Shown: positions 17,290 to 25,901 of the stretch, piece by piece
Numbering within the stretch: position 1 is the stretch's first letter
How the letters are laid out: each line of letters opens with the position of its first letter
Assembly: GCA_031267825.1 (NCBI GenBank)
Contig: JAIRYJ010000004.1
Span: 1-64,000 of the forward strand
DNA length: 64,000 bases
From: Bifidobacteriaceae bacterium
GTDB taxonomy: Bacteria; Actinomycetota; Actinomycetes; Actinomycetales; WQXJ01
Direction of reading: 5' to 3'
Position numbers and translations under genes: made by a program
Notes under the pieces: generated by a model
Databases searched by the model: none
What the model was told of the DNA's origin: nothing
What the model saw: only the letters and a program-made list of their open reading frames with translations

Positions 17290-17864
17290 TCGCGTACCAG
17301 GGCCCGGCGTGAGACCCATTCCTCAAGTGGTTGTCCGTTCCATCGCAGCCGGTGAACGTGACCGTCAGCTGGCAAGCCAGGACCTGATTTGACCGGCCAG
17401 CCGTCAGCCAGGTAGCAAGACCCGACACCAGTCCCCAACGTCAGATAGACGGCCCGGGCCGGGGCTGGTCGCGATAAAGCCCACTCCCCCAAAGCGAACG
17501 CGTCAGCGTCATTCAGGAAAACCATGTGGCGGGCGTCAGCCGGTAAGCGCCGCACCAGGCCTTGGCCAACGTCCACCCCGTGCAGACCCCAAAACTTGCC
17601 AATACCTGTGAAATCACCGATCCCACCGGCGTAGTCAAACGGACCTGGAATGGCCACACCCCAGGTTTTTTCCACCTCTGGTGCGCTCTGGCCGTCGGAG
17701 ATCAGTTCACAAGCCGGGGAGGCGATGGCGTCAAGCAGCGCGGCGCCATCGCCATCCGAATCAATTGGACGCCGAACACTGGCGACCACGTTAGCTCCCA
17801 GCAGATCCACCAAGGCGGCCGTGACGTGTGTCCCGCCGATTTCTAAAACTGGTTGTAGTTTCAT
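16944..17864 (-). CDS. ROK-family sugar kinase-like protein
   Basis: The 306-residue protein has the ASKHA fold: phosphate-1 loop near residues 8-12 (EIGGTH), catalytic Asp119 in LNDADAFALGE, phosphate-2 loop TLGTGVGS (142-149) and a C-terminal adenosine loop VVGGSIARSW. The zinc-binding cysteine cluster (CXCGXXGCXE) of most ROK kinases is missing; HVHR takes the region. It may phosphorylate glucose or an amino sugar, or have lost activity; this cannot be decided. Its 3' end overlaps the PQ-loop gene tail by 346 bases on the opposite strand. The DUF885 gene lies 35 bases upstream and is probably co-transcribed. Confidence 0.85.
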   Translation of the reverse strand: MKLQPVLEIGGTHVTAALVDLLGANVVASVRRPIDSDGDGAALLDAIASPACELISDGQSAPEVEKTWGVAIPGPFDYAGGIGDFTGIGKFWGLHGVDVGQGLVRRLPADARHMVFLNDADAFALGEWALSRPAPARAVYLTLGTGVGSCYLADGWPVKSGPGLPADGHVHRLRWNGQPLEEWVSRRALVRDYFLASGRELDVRQIAELARAGDGVAGGVLERAYKLLGEIVGPSVKAFGADRVVVGGSIARSWDLVEGPLAAGLAASRGSSKVVPEPHRASGLDEAPILGAAVAAGRAMAQDGAR

Positions 17865-17899
17865 GACTTATCTTTCAGGGCTGAGCTGGCGGAACGGCT

Positions 17900-19642
17900 C
17901 TAAGCCAAACCCAAAGCTGACGGCAGAACCGCCAAAGGCAACGATCCGAGCCGTAACGCTCGGTTATGGAAGTCACGCAGGGCCGCCTCACCGCCGCCGG
18001 CCGCTCGTACGGCCCGCTGGCGGAGGTCCTCCCAGGCCCGCTGACCTAGTTTGTACGATGGCGCCTGCCCAGCCCAGCCGAGATAGCGGGCCCATTCGAA
18101 ACGCAGGAATCCTGTCGGCATGCCGATCACGTTGGCTTTGAGGAAGTCCCAGCCACGGTCAGCCTCCCAAATGCCACCGCCCCACCGTTTTGGTGCCGCT
18201 TTGCCGAGGTGAATACCAATGTCGAAGACCACCCGGGCGGCCCGCATCCGCTGGCCGTCAAGCAGGCCAAGATAATCGCCTAGGTCATCCATGAAACCGA
18301 ACTCATGCATCAGCATTTCGGCGTATAAGGCCCAGCCTTCACCGTAGCCAGAGGACCAGGAAGCCAACCGCCGCCAATCGTTCAGGTGGTCTGATTCGGC
18401 CGTCGCGATGCCGATTTGCAGATGGTGGCCAGGAGCGCCTTCATGATAGACGGTGGTTTTTTCACGCCAAGTACCGAACTGTTCAACGCCTGGCGGCACC
18501 GACCACCACATCCGGCCGGGACGTGAGAAGTCACTTGAAGGGCCGGTGTAATAGATCGCACCTGACTGTGACGGGGCGATCATGGCTTCTAGCGTCCTGA
18601 CCGGTAACGGAATGTCAAAGTAGCGTCCGTCAAGAGCTTCGATCGCTTGATCGGCGGTTGATTGCATCCATTGGCGCAGCTCCGCTGTGCCATTCAATTT
18701 GCGTGACGGGTCGGCGTCCATCTGGGCCACAGCTTCGGCCACCCCCGCCTCGGCACCGGAAATCCGCCGGGCGGTCGCCTCTTGCAGGGCCGTCAAGCGG
18801 GCCAGTTCGCCTTCACCCCAGTCGTAAGCCTCATCTAGGTCAACCGCTTGGCCAACAAAGAAACGTGACCAAAGAGCGTACCTGTCCCGCCCAAAAGCAT
18901 CATTAGCTGGGGCCCCTTCGATCCGGCCGCGCAAATATTGGCTCAGTTCGCCATAGGCTTGGCGGGCGGAAAGGGCCGCCGCTGCCAGGTCGCGGCCTAA
19001 CGGGCTGTCCCCGTCAAGCAAGGCGGCCTGGCCGCGGGCAGCCAAGGCGGTGAAGTATGAATCTTCGGCTGAGAGTTTGGCGGCTTCCTCAGCCGCTAGT
19101 TCAAACTGTCGGCGGGCCGGGCTTGGGCCTGATGGCCCGGCCGCACTGAGTGATTCGATATAACCCGCAGCGGCCGGCCTGACGGCCGCCAAGCGTTGGG
19201 CGATGGTTCCCCAATCAGCTTCGGTTTGATCTGGCATCAGATCGAACACGTCACGCATCGCCTGGACTGGGCTGGTGATGACGTTCAGGTCAGCCTGATA
19301 TTCGTCAGCCTCGTAGAGTTCTTGTTCCAAACCCAGCCGGTCTTTCATGGCGGCGACTGTGACAGCCGCGTCGCCTGTCAAGCTGGTGCCTGACGGGACA
19401 TCGCGACTGAGACGGCGCAACGCCTCCTGGCGTAACTCGTAACGTGCCCGGTGGCCATCCGGTGAAAAGTCAGTCATCGCCGAATCGTGCCCTGGTAGGC
19501 CAATTTCAGTCGCCAAGATCGGGTCAAGAGCGGCGGCTTGAGCGGTGTACCAGTTGGCGATCCGGTCAACGCCGCCCTGGCTGGGGCTGACCGGACCAAC
19601 TGAGGTAGTGGGTCTGTCTGGATGGTCTGAGTTGGAAGTCAC
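17900..19642 (-). CDS. DUF885 family protein, putative metal-dependent carboxypeptidase
   Basis: The 580-residue protein belongs to DUF885. The key motif is HEGAPGHHLQ, an expanded HExxH-like zinc site shared by this family and flanked by a conserved downstream Glu (SGYGEGWALYAE). The family is treated as peptidase-like, but few members have been tested. No signal peptide is visible, so it is likely cytosolic. It precedes the ROK gene on the same strand with a 35-base gap. Confidence 0.88.
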   Translation of the reverse strand: MTSNSDHPDRPTTSVGPVSPSQGGVDRIANWYTAQAAALDPILATEIGLPGHDSAMTDFSPDGHRARYELRQEALRRLSRDVPSGTSLTGDAAVTVAAMKDRLGLEQELYEADEYQADLNVITSPVQAMRDVFDLMPDQTEADWGTIAQRLAAVRPAAAGYIESLSAAGPSGPSPARRQFELAAEEAAKLSAEDSYFTALAARGQAALLDGDSPLGRDLAAAALSARQAYGELSQYLRGRIEGAPANDAFGRDRYALWSRFFVGQAVDLDEAYDWGEGELARLTALQEATARRISGAEAGVAEAVAQMDADPSRKLNGTAELRQWMQSTADQAIEALDGRYFDIPLPVRTLEAMIAPSQSGAIYYTGPSSDFSRPGRMWWSVPPGVEQFGTWREKTTVYHEGAPGHHLQIGIATAESDHLNDWRRLASWSSGYGEGWALYAEMLMHEFGFMDDLGDYLGLLDGQRMRAARVVFDIGIHLGKAAPKRWGGGIWEADRGWDFLKANVIGMPTGFLRFEWARYLGWAGQAPSYKLGQRAWEDLRQRAVRAAGGGEAALRDFHNRALRLGSLPLAVLPSALGLA

Positions 19643-19705
19643 AGGCGGAAGCCTACCGGCAACAACCGGCCCAACACCTGGCCGTGTGGCTTAACGACGA
19701 CCGGC

Positions 19706-21058
19706 TCAAGTCTTAGCTTGGCGCCTAATCGCCCGCTGACCGAAAAGCCGGGGCCAGTTCCAGCGCAACTGGCCGAACGCCCCCAAACTGGCCGCCAACG
19801 ACAACAGTGCGGCTACACCACCCAAGGCGGCGGCCGATCCGGCCACCGCCGAACGCGAACCACGCAAATGAACCGCCGCGACTGAACCCGAAACGGCTGT
19901 CACCAAACCTAGAGCTCGCACCAGCCGGTGTCCCCACCGGACAGCTTGCGGATCGGTCCGGTAGGAGGTCGCCAAAGAGGCCAACATTTGGACGTAGCGC
20001 AGATGCGCGGCCAAAGTAGCGACCGCCCCAAAGCGGGCCAGAGCCAACGGCAGGCGCAGCTTCGTTGGGTGGTTCTGGCCACCCGTCCCAGCCGCGATAA
20101 CCGCCACCAAGGCGGCCGCCCCAATGTATCCCTGGGTGGCCACCGGCAGGGCCGGCGGTGGCCGGACAGCACCGAACGGCTGATCTGGCACCGCGCCAGC
20201 CACCTGCGGTGTCATTGACAGCGAACGGACCCAACCGGCCAAGTCAGCTAAGAAGTCAGTCCGGACGGCTTTGTTTGGCCCCATCCGCAGGCCATGATCG
20301 GCGCCACCGTAGTAGCGCACAGCGACTGGCCCGCCAGCCCGCTCAATCACCAGTTCAGCTCCTTGAACCAGTGGCATTGACCGGTCACCGGTGCCGTAAA
20401 CCACCAGAACTGGGCAAGGCAACGACTCCAGATAGCTGACCGAATCAAAATCGGCGTAAGTGAAAACGCCCTTTGGCATGGCGGCACCAATCAGGCGGCT
20501 GCAACCATCAACCACTGAGGCGGGCGCACCAACCGCCGTCAAATAGGTCCCAATGGCGTAAGCGAACTGCTGGCGTGGTGTCACCACCGGTGCCGAAACA
20601 AGCACCACAAAAGCCGCACCAGTCATGGTGGCGGCCCACGGCACCACCCAGGCGCCCTCCGATTCGCCGTAGTAGCCAACCCGACGGCTGTCAGCCCAAG
20701 GCTGGCTGGCACCCCAACGCCACAGGTCAGCGTATTGTGCGGCCATGTGACGGTAATCCCGTCGGGTCACCGAATAGGCTGTCATGTCTTTGTCTGGTAC
20801 CAGACAAGCCACCCCAGCGGCGGCCAGTTGAGCGGTGTGCTCGTCAAAACCGGTCCGGTTGCCGGTACCAGCGCCATGCCCAAGTATCATCACCGGGAAA
20901 CGTTCGCCGTCCTGGTCTGGCCGTGTCACCTGAATCACGCTTGAAACACCATCAAGCTCAATTCGGGCGAGGTAGCGCCGCACCCCCAGACCGCGCGGCG
21001 GCGGGGCGCCAGCGAAAGCCGTATCTGGCGTCATCACCCGAGGATCGGGTAGCGGCAC
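19706..21058 (-). CDS. Alpha/beta hydrolase fused to C-terminal membrane helices
   Basis: A serine hydrolase domain has an oxyanion region GHGAGTGNRTG, nucleophile motif GYYGESEGAW (Gly-Glu-Ser-Glu-Gly), Asp in VVYGTGDRSM and His in GGADHGL. The last 150 residues contain about four hydrophobic helices, giving a membrane-anchored enzyme. The open frame runs up to 21241, but its first 122 bases lie inside era, so the start is unclear. I chose the GTG at 21058, 62 bases after the era stop; GTG at 21154 and ATG at 21034 are alternatives. Substrate unknown (ester or peptide). Confidence 0.8.
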   Translation of the reverse strand: MPLPDPRVMTPDTAFAGAPPPRGLGVRRYLARIELDGVSSVIQVTRPDQDGERFPVMILGHGAGTGNRTGFDEHTAQLAAAGVACLVPDKDMTAYSVTRRDYRHMAAQYADLWRWGASQPWADSRRVGYYGESEGAWVVPWAATMTGAAFVVLVSAPVVTPRQQFAYAIGTYLTAVGAPASVVDGCSRLIGAAMPKGVFTYADFDSVSYLESLPCPVLVVYGTGDRSMPLVQGAELVIERAGGPVAVRYYGGADHGLRMGPNKAVRTDFLADLAGWVRSLSMTPQVAGAVPDQPFGAVRPPPALPVATQGYIGAAALVAVIAAGTGGQNHPTKLRLPLALARFGAVATLAAHLRYVQMLASLATSYRTDPQAVRWGHRLVRALGLVTAVSGSVAAVHLRGSRSAVAGSAAALGGVAALLSLAASLGAFGQLRWNWPRLFGQRAIRRQAKT

Positions 21059-21119
21059 ATCACGCCAGTCGAGTCCGCCGGAAGCGGCCCTGCCCCTCCG
21101 TCGGCGGTTGGCCGTAGTT

Positions 21120-22043
21120 TCAGAACCCAAGTTTGGCCAGCGCTTTCGGATCACGCTGCCATTCTTTGGCGACTTTGACGTGGATTTCGAGGAAGATTTT
21201 GCGTCCCACCAGGGTTTCGATTTGAGATCTGGCCGCCACACCGATGCGCCTTAGACGGGCGCCCTTGACCCCAATGATGATTCCTTTTTGTGAGTCACGT
21301 TCAACGAACAGTGACACCCTGATGCGCGGCAATTCGAGTTCATCAACCACCACCGCGACCGAATGCGGCAGTTCTTGGCGGACATCTTGCAGGGCGGCCT
21401 CGCGTACCAGTTCAGCGATCCGCATGGCAAGCGGCTCATCGGTCACCTCACCGTCTTGATACCAGCGCGGCCCGGGTGGCATCAGATCGGCTAGGACAGT
21501 TTCAAGCCGTCCGATGCCGTCCGCTGCCTTAGCGCTGACCGGCACGAGAGCCGACCAGTCGGCTAGTTCGTCAAGTTGGGTCAGTTTTTCGGCGACGGCT
21601 GGGCGCTTCACCCGGTCGATTTTGGTGACAGCCGCCACCCGGGGAAGTCCATCTGGCAGGCAGCCAAGCAGGAACTTGTCCCCTGGGCCGACGGCCTGAT
21701 CAGCCGGTAAGCAAACCAGTGCGGCGTCAACATCAGCTAAAGCGTCACGTACCAGATCGTTCAGCCGTTCACCGAGCAAAGTTCGCGGCCGGTGCAAGCC
21801 TGGTGTGTCCACCAGCACCACTTGATAGTTTTCCCGGTTGACGATCCCACGGATTTGGCGCCGGGTTGTTTCTGGTTTGGCTGAAGTGATCGCCACCTTC
21901 TGCCCCACCAAGGCATTCGCCAGGGTTGATTTGCCGACATTTGGGCGTCCCACAACCGCCACAAAACCGGACCGGAACTGACCAGTTTGGCCGTCAGGGA
22001 TAACCGGCTCAGGGCCGTTTTCAAGAGGTGTTTCAGCCGTCAT
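21120..22043 (-). CDS. era: GTPase Era
   Basis: An essential GTPase that binds the 3' end of 16S rRNA and helps 30S assembly. G1 is GRPNVGKST (32-40), G3 DTPG (79-82), G4 TKID (140-143), and a C-terminal KH domain with GVKGARLRRIG binds RNA. The 307-residue length is normal apart from a 25-residue N-terminal extension. It overlaps the end of the CBS-domain gene by 11 bases, in the usual actinobacterial order phoH-ybeY-CBS-era. Confidence 0.97.
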   Translation of the reverse strand: MTAETPLENGPEPVIPDGQTGQFRSGFVAVVGRPNVGKSTLANALVGQKVAITSAKPETTRRQIRGIVNRENYQVVLVDTPGLHRPRTLLGERLNDLVRDALADVDAALVCLPADQAVGPGDKFLLGCLPDGLPRVAAVTKIDRVKRPAVAEKLTQLDELADWSALVPVSAKAADGIGRLETVLADLMPPGPRWYQDGEVTDEPLAMRIAELVREAALQDVRQELPHSVAVVVDELELPRIRVSLFVERDSQKGIIIGVKGARLRRIGVAARSQIETLVGRKIFLEIHVKVAKEWQRDPKALAKLGF

Positions 22044-23295
22044 CAGTGACTTCTTCCCCGGGAGCTTTTCTAACTAACACGGTGGTTAACTGTTTGCGCC
22101 GACCACCGGTCCGTTCGGCTGTCATAATCAAGCCACCAACTTCGCCTTGGCTGCCTGGAATCGGTACCCGGCCGACCGCTTTAGCTAGCAACCCACCAAC
22201 TGTTTCGACGTCATCGTCGTCAATTTCCTGCCCAAACAACTCACCTAGCCGATCCAATTCAAGGCGAGCCGGGACACGGAACACCCCATCACCGAGCGGT
22301 TCAATGACAGGCCCATGACGGTCATGTTCGTCAGTCAGTTCGCCAACTATTTCTTCAAGCACATCCTCAATTGTCAACAACCCGGCGACCCCGCCGTATT
22401 CGTCAACCACCAAAGCGACATGCGTGCCGAGGGCCTGTAATTCGCGCAGAACATCATCGGCTGGTTTCGACTCAGGTACAAAAACAGCCGGCCGCATGAC
22501 GCTGGCGACAGGTTCATCAGCCGCCTCCGGGCGGGCTTGGAGAACCAAAGCGGTGTCTTTCAGATAAGCCACTCCGGCGACTGAATCAAGACCATCTGGC
22601 CCGACGACTGGTACCCGGGAGAAGCCTGAGCGGAGGAACAAAGCCATCGCTTTGCGCAGCGGTTTGTCTTCTTCCAGCATCACTACTTCGGTCCTGGGCA
22701 CCATCAGTTCCCTCGCCAAAGTGGAGCCCAGTTCAACCACTGAAGACAACATTTCGCGGTCCTCTGGGGCGATCTCATCAGTCGTTGAGACGTTCTCCAC
22801 CAGGTCGGACAGTTCATCGGGTGAGAGTAGCATGCCCGCCGGGGTGAAGCGGCGCAGCAACGGCCGGAGCGGTGCCAGCAGCCAGCTAAACAAACTCATC
22901 CAAGGGCCAGCCAACACCAGTGCCTGAACTGGCTCAGCTGAGCCGCGGGCTCGGGGCCGGACCAAGGCCACCACCACCGCCATGACAGCACCGGCCGCCA
23001 AGGCGCAACCCCAGGCGGCCCAGCCGTCAACCCAAAGGTCAGCCCACAGCGCCAACGCCACCCCGGCCGCCAGTTGACCAAAGACACGGGTGAACGCCCC
23101 AGCTGGGATGACATTATCTGAGGCTCGTAACAGACCCTGGATCCGTCGCCGCCTGCCGGGCGGCAAGGCCGCCAAATCGTCATCACCAGCCAGTGCTAGC
23201 CGCTGTAAAGCTGATTCGCCGGCCGCTGTGAGCAGCGATACGGCCAGGCCGGCGGCGGCTGTCAAAGCCAGCACCCACCAAGGAACTGGGCTCAC
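22033..23295 (-). CDS. Hemolysin-family membrane protein with CBS and CorC domains
   Basis: The 420-residue protein has an N-terminal CNNM/DUF21 transmembrane domain (helices between about 5 and 145), a CBS pair (about 195-320, including [20 protein letters not shown]) and a C-terminal CorC/HlyC domain. Such proteins are linked to magnesium or cobalt efflux and membrane stress. The ATG overlaps the ybeY stop by ATGA. Conserved placement between ybeY and era suggests co-expression, not a direct role in ribosome assembly. Confidence 0.93.
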   Translation of the reverse strand: MSPVPWWVLALTAAAGLAVSLLTAAGESALQRLALAGDDDLAALPPGRRRRIQGLLRASDNVIPAGAFTRVFGQLAAGVALALWADLWVDGWAAWGCALAAGAVMAVVVALVRPRARGSAEPVQALVLAGPWMSLFSWLLAPLRPLLRRFTPAGMLLSPDELSDLVENVSTTDEIAPEDREMLSSVVELGSTLARELMVPRTEVVMLEEDKPLRKAMALFLRSGFSRVPVVGPDGLDSVAGVAYLKDTALVLQARPEAADEPVASVMRPAVFVPESKPADDVLRELQALGTHVALVVDEYGGVAGLLTIEDVLEEIVGELTDEHDRHGPVIEPLGDGVFRVPARLELDRLGELFGQEIDDDDVETVGGLLAKAVGRVPIPGSQGEVGGLIMTAERTGGRRKQLTTVLVRKAPGEEVTDDG

Positions 23296-23753
23296 CGGTC
23301 TGGCCTGGAAGCGAAGTAAGTCACCGCCAAGTCATGCTGCAAAGCGAACATCAGGTCTTGTTCAGCTGGCGTGGCGTGGTCGAAACCTAGAAGATGCAAA
23401 ATGCCGTGAACCGCCAAGACAAGCATTTCGTCAGTCAGGTTGTGTTTCAGTTGACGGGCCCGCCCAGCCGCCACCTCCGGGCAGATCACCACGTCGCCCA
23501 GGATTCCAGCTTCAGATGGTGAACCGTCGCGGCCTGGCCGTAACTCGTCCATCGGGAAGCTCAACACATCGGTCGGCCCAGGTTCATCGAGGAAACGTTC
23601 ATGGAGTTCAGCCATCGCCTCCGGTTCGATGAATGAGATCACCAGTTCAGCCTCAGGATGGACATTCAGTTTGTCCAGCACAAAGCGCCCTAACTCGGCG
23701 AACTCAGCTTCATCAAAGTCAGCCTCAGTTTCATTCAGCACCTCAACGCTCAT
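23292..23753 (-). CDS. ybeY: Endoribonuclease YbeY (16S rRNA maturation)
   Basis: A zinc-dependent RNase needed for 3' end processing of 16S rRNA and ribosome quality control. The metal site HGILHLLGFDH near the C-terminus is complete, and PTDVLSFP is the family signature. The ATG at 23753 (ATGA with the phoH stop) gives 153 residues; the longer frame from 23780 adds nine residues inside phoH. Tightly coupled to phoH upstream and to the CBS gene downstream. Confidence 0.96.
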   Translation of the reverse strand: MSVEVLNETEADFDEAEFAELGRFVLDKLNVHPEAELVISFIEPEAMAELHERFLDEPGPTDVLSFPMDELRPGRDGSPSEAGILGDVVICPEVAAGRARQLKHNLTDEMLVLAVHGILHLLGFDHATPAEQDLMFALQHDLAVTYFASRPDR

Positions 23754-24736
23754 CGCCCTTTCGCCTCCCAAGTCCCCCAAGCGTCAATAATGGCGCTGAC
23801 CAGACGGTGGCGCACCACATCCCGGCTGGTCAGTTCACAAAACGCCAGATCATCCAAGCCGCTCAAAATGTCACGCACCCGCCGCAGGCCGGAATGTAAC
23901 CCGCCTGGCAGATCAGTTTGTGTGATGTCACCTGTGACCACCATTTTGGCGTCAAATCCGAGCCGTGTGAGGAACATTTTCATCTGCTCTGGGGTGGTGT
24001 TTTGAGCCTCATCCAAGATGATGAAAGCGTCATTCAATGTCCGGCCGCGCATATAAGCCAACGGTGCGACTTCGATCGTGCCGGCTTCCATCAGGCGCGG
24101 GATTTGGTCCGGGTTCATCATGTCTTGCAGAGCGTCATACAGTGGCCGCAAATATGGGTCAATCTTCTCGCCTAGGGTTCCCGGCAGAAAACCGAGCCGT
24201 TCGCCAGCTTCAACCGCTGGCCGGGTCAAGACAATCCGTCTGACTTGTTTAGCTTGCAGCGCCTGGACGGCTTTAGCCATCGCCAAATAGGTCTTACCGG
24301 TGCCGGCCGGGCCGATCCCAAAAGTGATGGTGTGCGAATCGATCAGATCGACATAGCGTTTCTGGCCGAGTGTCTTAGGGCGGACCGTTTTTCCCCGGGC
24401 GGACAGGATCGACTGCGTCAAGACTTGGCTTGGACTGATCCGGGGGCTGAGGTCAGAAGTGTCTTGCAGCATGGCGGCGACCCGCCGGACGTCATCGACC
24501 AGAACCAGATGACCTTTACCGACCATCACCAGCAGTTCGCTGATCAACCCGGCGGCCGCTTCAACCGCCTGGTCTGGGCCGCGCACGGTAACAACATCAC
24601 CCCGGACGTGAATGTCAGCCCCGGGCGCGGCTTGTTCAATCGCCCGTAAGTTAGCGTCAGCCCGGCCCAATAAAGCCATCATCAGGCTGGGATCAGATAC
24701 TTCGATCGTCCGAAGGACCTCATTCAGATCCGGCAT
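23750..24736 (-). CDS. phoH: PhoH-like ATPase
   Basis: The 328-residue protein has an N-terminal KH-like region and a PhoH P-loop domain: Walker A GPAGTGKT (142-149) and Walker B IILDEAQN. It belongs to the PhoH/YbeZ group, whose partner YbeY is encoded next to it; YbeZ is proposed to act as an RNA helicase with YbeY in rRNA maturation. Its ATG overlaps the HIT gene stop in TGATG. Confidence 0.95.
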   Translation of the reverse strand: MPDLNEVLRTIEVSDPSLMMALLGRADANLRAIEQAAPGADIHVRGDVVTVRGPDQAVEAAAGLISELLVMVGKGHLVLVDDVRRVAAMLQDTSDLSPRISPSQVLTQSILSARGKTVRPKTLGQKRYVDLIDSHTITFGIGPAGTGKTYLAMAKAVQALQAKQVRRIVLTRPAVEAGERLGFLPGTLGEKIDPYLRPLYDALQDMMNPDQIPRLMEAGTIEVAPLAYMRGRTLNDAFIILDEAQNTTPEQMKMFLTRLGFDAKMVVTGDITQTDLPGGLHSGLRRVRDILSGLDDLAFCELTSRDVVRHRLVSAIIDAWGTWEAKGR

Positions 24737-25083
24737 CAGGCAGGTGACCAGCCCAAACGCTCACCGCCGAGGACATGGCCGTGGACGTGGAAAACACTTT
24801 GGCCAGCGCTTGGCCCGCTGTTGAAGATCAGCCGGTATTCGCCATCAGCCTGTTCGAAGGCGACTTCTTGGGCCAGTGTGACCAGGTCAGCCAAGCCTTG
24901 CGGGTCAGATGCCGCCAAGGCGGCGACATCGGCGTGATGTTCCCGTGGTATCACCAGAACATGCAGCGGCGCTTGGGGGTTGATGTCGCGGAAAGCGATC
25001 GCTCGCTCACTTTGACCGACCAGTTCGGTCTCGATTTCGCCGCTCACGAATCGGCAAAACAGGCAGTCGGCAGGCAGTGACAT
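24736..25083 (-). CDS. HIT domain protein (HINT-like nucleotide hydrolase)
   Basis: The 115-residue protein has the histidine triad HVHGHVLGG near its C-terminus and the CLFCRFVSGEI zinc-like N-terminus of the HINT branch. HINT proteins hydrolyse AMP-linked phosphoramidates such as adenosine 5'-monophosphoramidate. The cellular role here is unknown. It is one link of the hrcA-dnaJ-rsmE-HIT-phoH-ybeY block found in many actinobacteria. Confidence 0.95.
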   Translation of the reverse strand: MSLPADCLFCRFVSGEIETELVGQSERAIAFRDINPQAPLHVLVIPREHHADVAALAASDPQGLADLVTLAQEVAFEQADGEYRLIFNSGPSAGQSVFHVHGHVLGGERLGWSPA

Positions 25084-25124
25084 AGGTCCACTCTAGTCCG
25101 GCGCCCACCCGGCCGTTGGCCCGG

Positions 25125-25901
25125 TCAAGCCCAGCGCCCCAGCACATGGCAGGCCAGCACCAGGGCGGCCGCTCCAGCCAGCGAAGCTCGCAGCACCTCC
25201 GGCCCAAGTCTGGCTGACCGTGCCCCGACCCGCTCCAAGCCGTCCAGTTCAGTCTGACTGATGGAGCCTTCTGGGCCAACGATTAGCAGCACGTCATTGG
25301 CCGTTTTGGCGGCCTCAAGCAGGTCCGCCAGTGGTTCGGTTGAGTTTTCCGAAAGGACGATGCCGTGCGCCGATTTGTTGCCCGTCTCATCTCCGATCAG
25401 ACGCGTCAAACCAGCCGAGTCAACCACTGGGCAAATTCGCGGCAGTCTGGCCCGGCGTGCCACCTTGCCTTCAGCCCGGGCCAGCCGTTCCCAGCGAGCC
25501 TGGTGCTTGGCTGCCCGGTTCGGTTCCCACCGTGTCACTGAGCGGCTGGCCCGCCATGGGATTATCCGGTCAACTCCAAGCTGGGTAGCTGATGCGACCG
25601 CTAGTTCGTCAGCCCGGTCTTGGGTTAGTGCTTGGACCAGAGTCAACAGTGGTTTATGGGCTGGCTGGTGTTCGATCTCCTCAACTAGAACATCAAGGCG
25701 GGCTTGTGACCTACCGACCACTTGGCTGACGCTACCGGTCAAACGCGTCCCGGCGGCATCGGACAAATAAACCACCTGGCCGGGACGTAACCGCAGCGCC
25801 GCCACAGCGTGGTGGGCTTCATCACCTGTCAAACTGACCTGCCCACCGACTTCGGCGTCGACTAACTGATCTCGGCTGACCCAGAAAAGCGGCGCTGTCA
25901 T
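25125..25901 (-). CDS. rsmE: 16S rRNA (uracil1498-N3)-methyltransferase RsmE
   Basis: Methylates U1498 in the decoding region of 16S rRNA with S-adenosylmethionine. The 258-residue protein has the N-terminal PUA-like domain (GDEAHHAVAALRLRPG) and the SPOUT domain with the knotted SAM site IVGPEGSISQTEL and LGPEVLRAS. The ATG overlaps the dnaJ stop by four bases, the widespread dnaJ-rsmE pairing. Confidence 0.96.
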   Translation of the reverse strand: MTAPLFWVSRDQLVDAEVGGQVSLTGDEAHHAVAALRLRPGQVVYLSDAAGTRLTGSVSQVVGRSQARLDVLVEEIEHQPAHKPLLTLVQALTQDRADELAVASATQLGVDRIIPWRASRSVTRWEPNRAAKHQARWERLARAEGKVARRARLPRICPVVDSAGLTRLIGDETGNKSAHGIVLSENSTEPLADLLEAAKTANDVLLIVGPEGSISQTELDGLERVGARSARLGPEVLRASLAGAAALVLACHVLGRWA

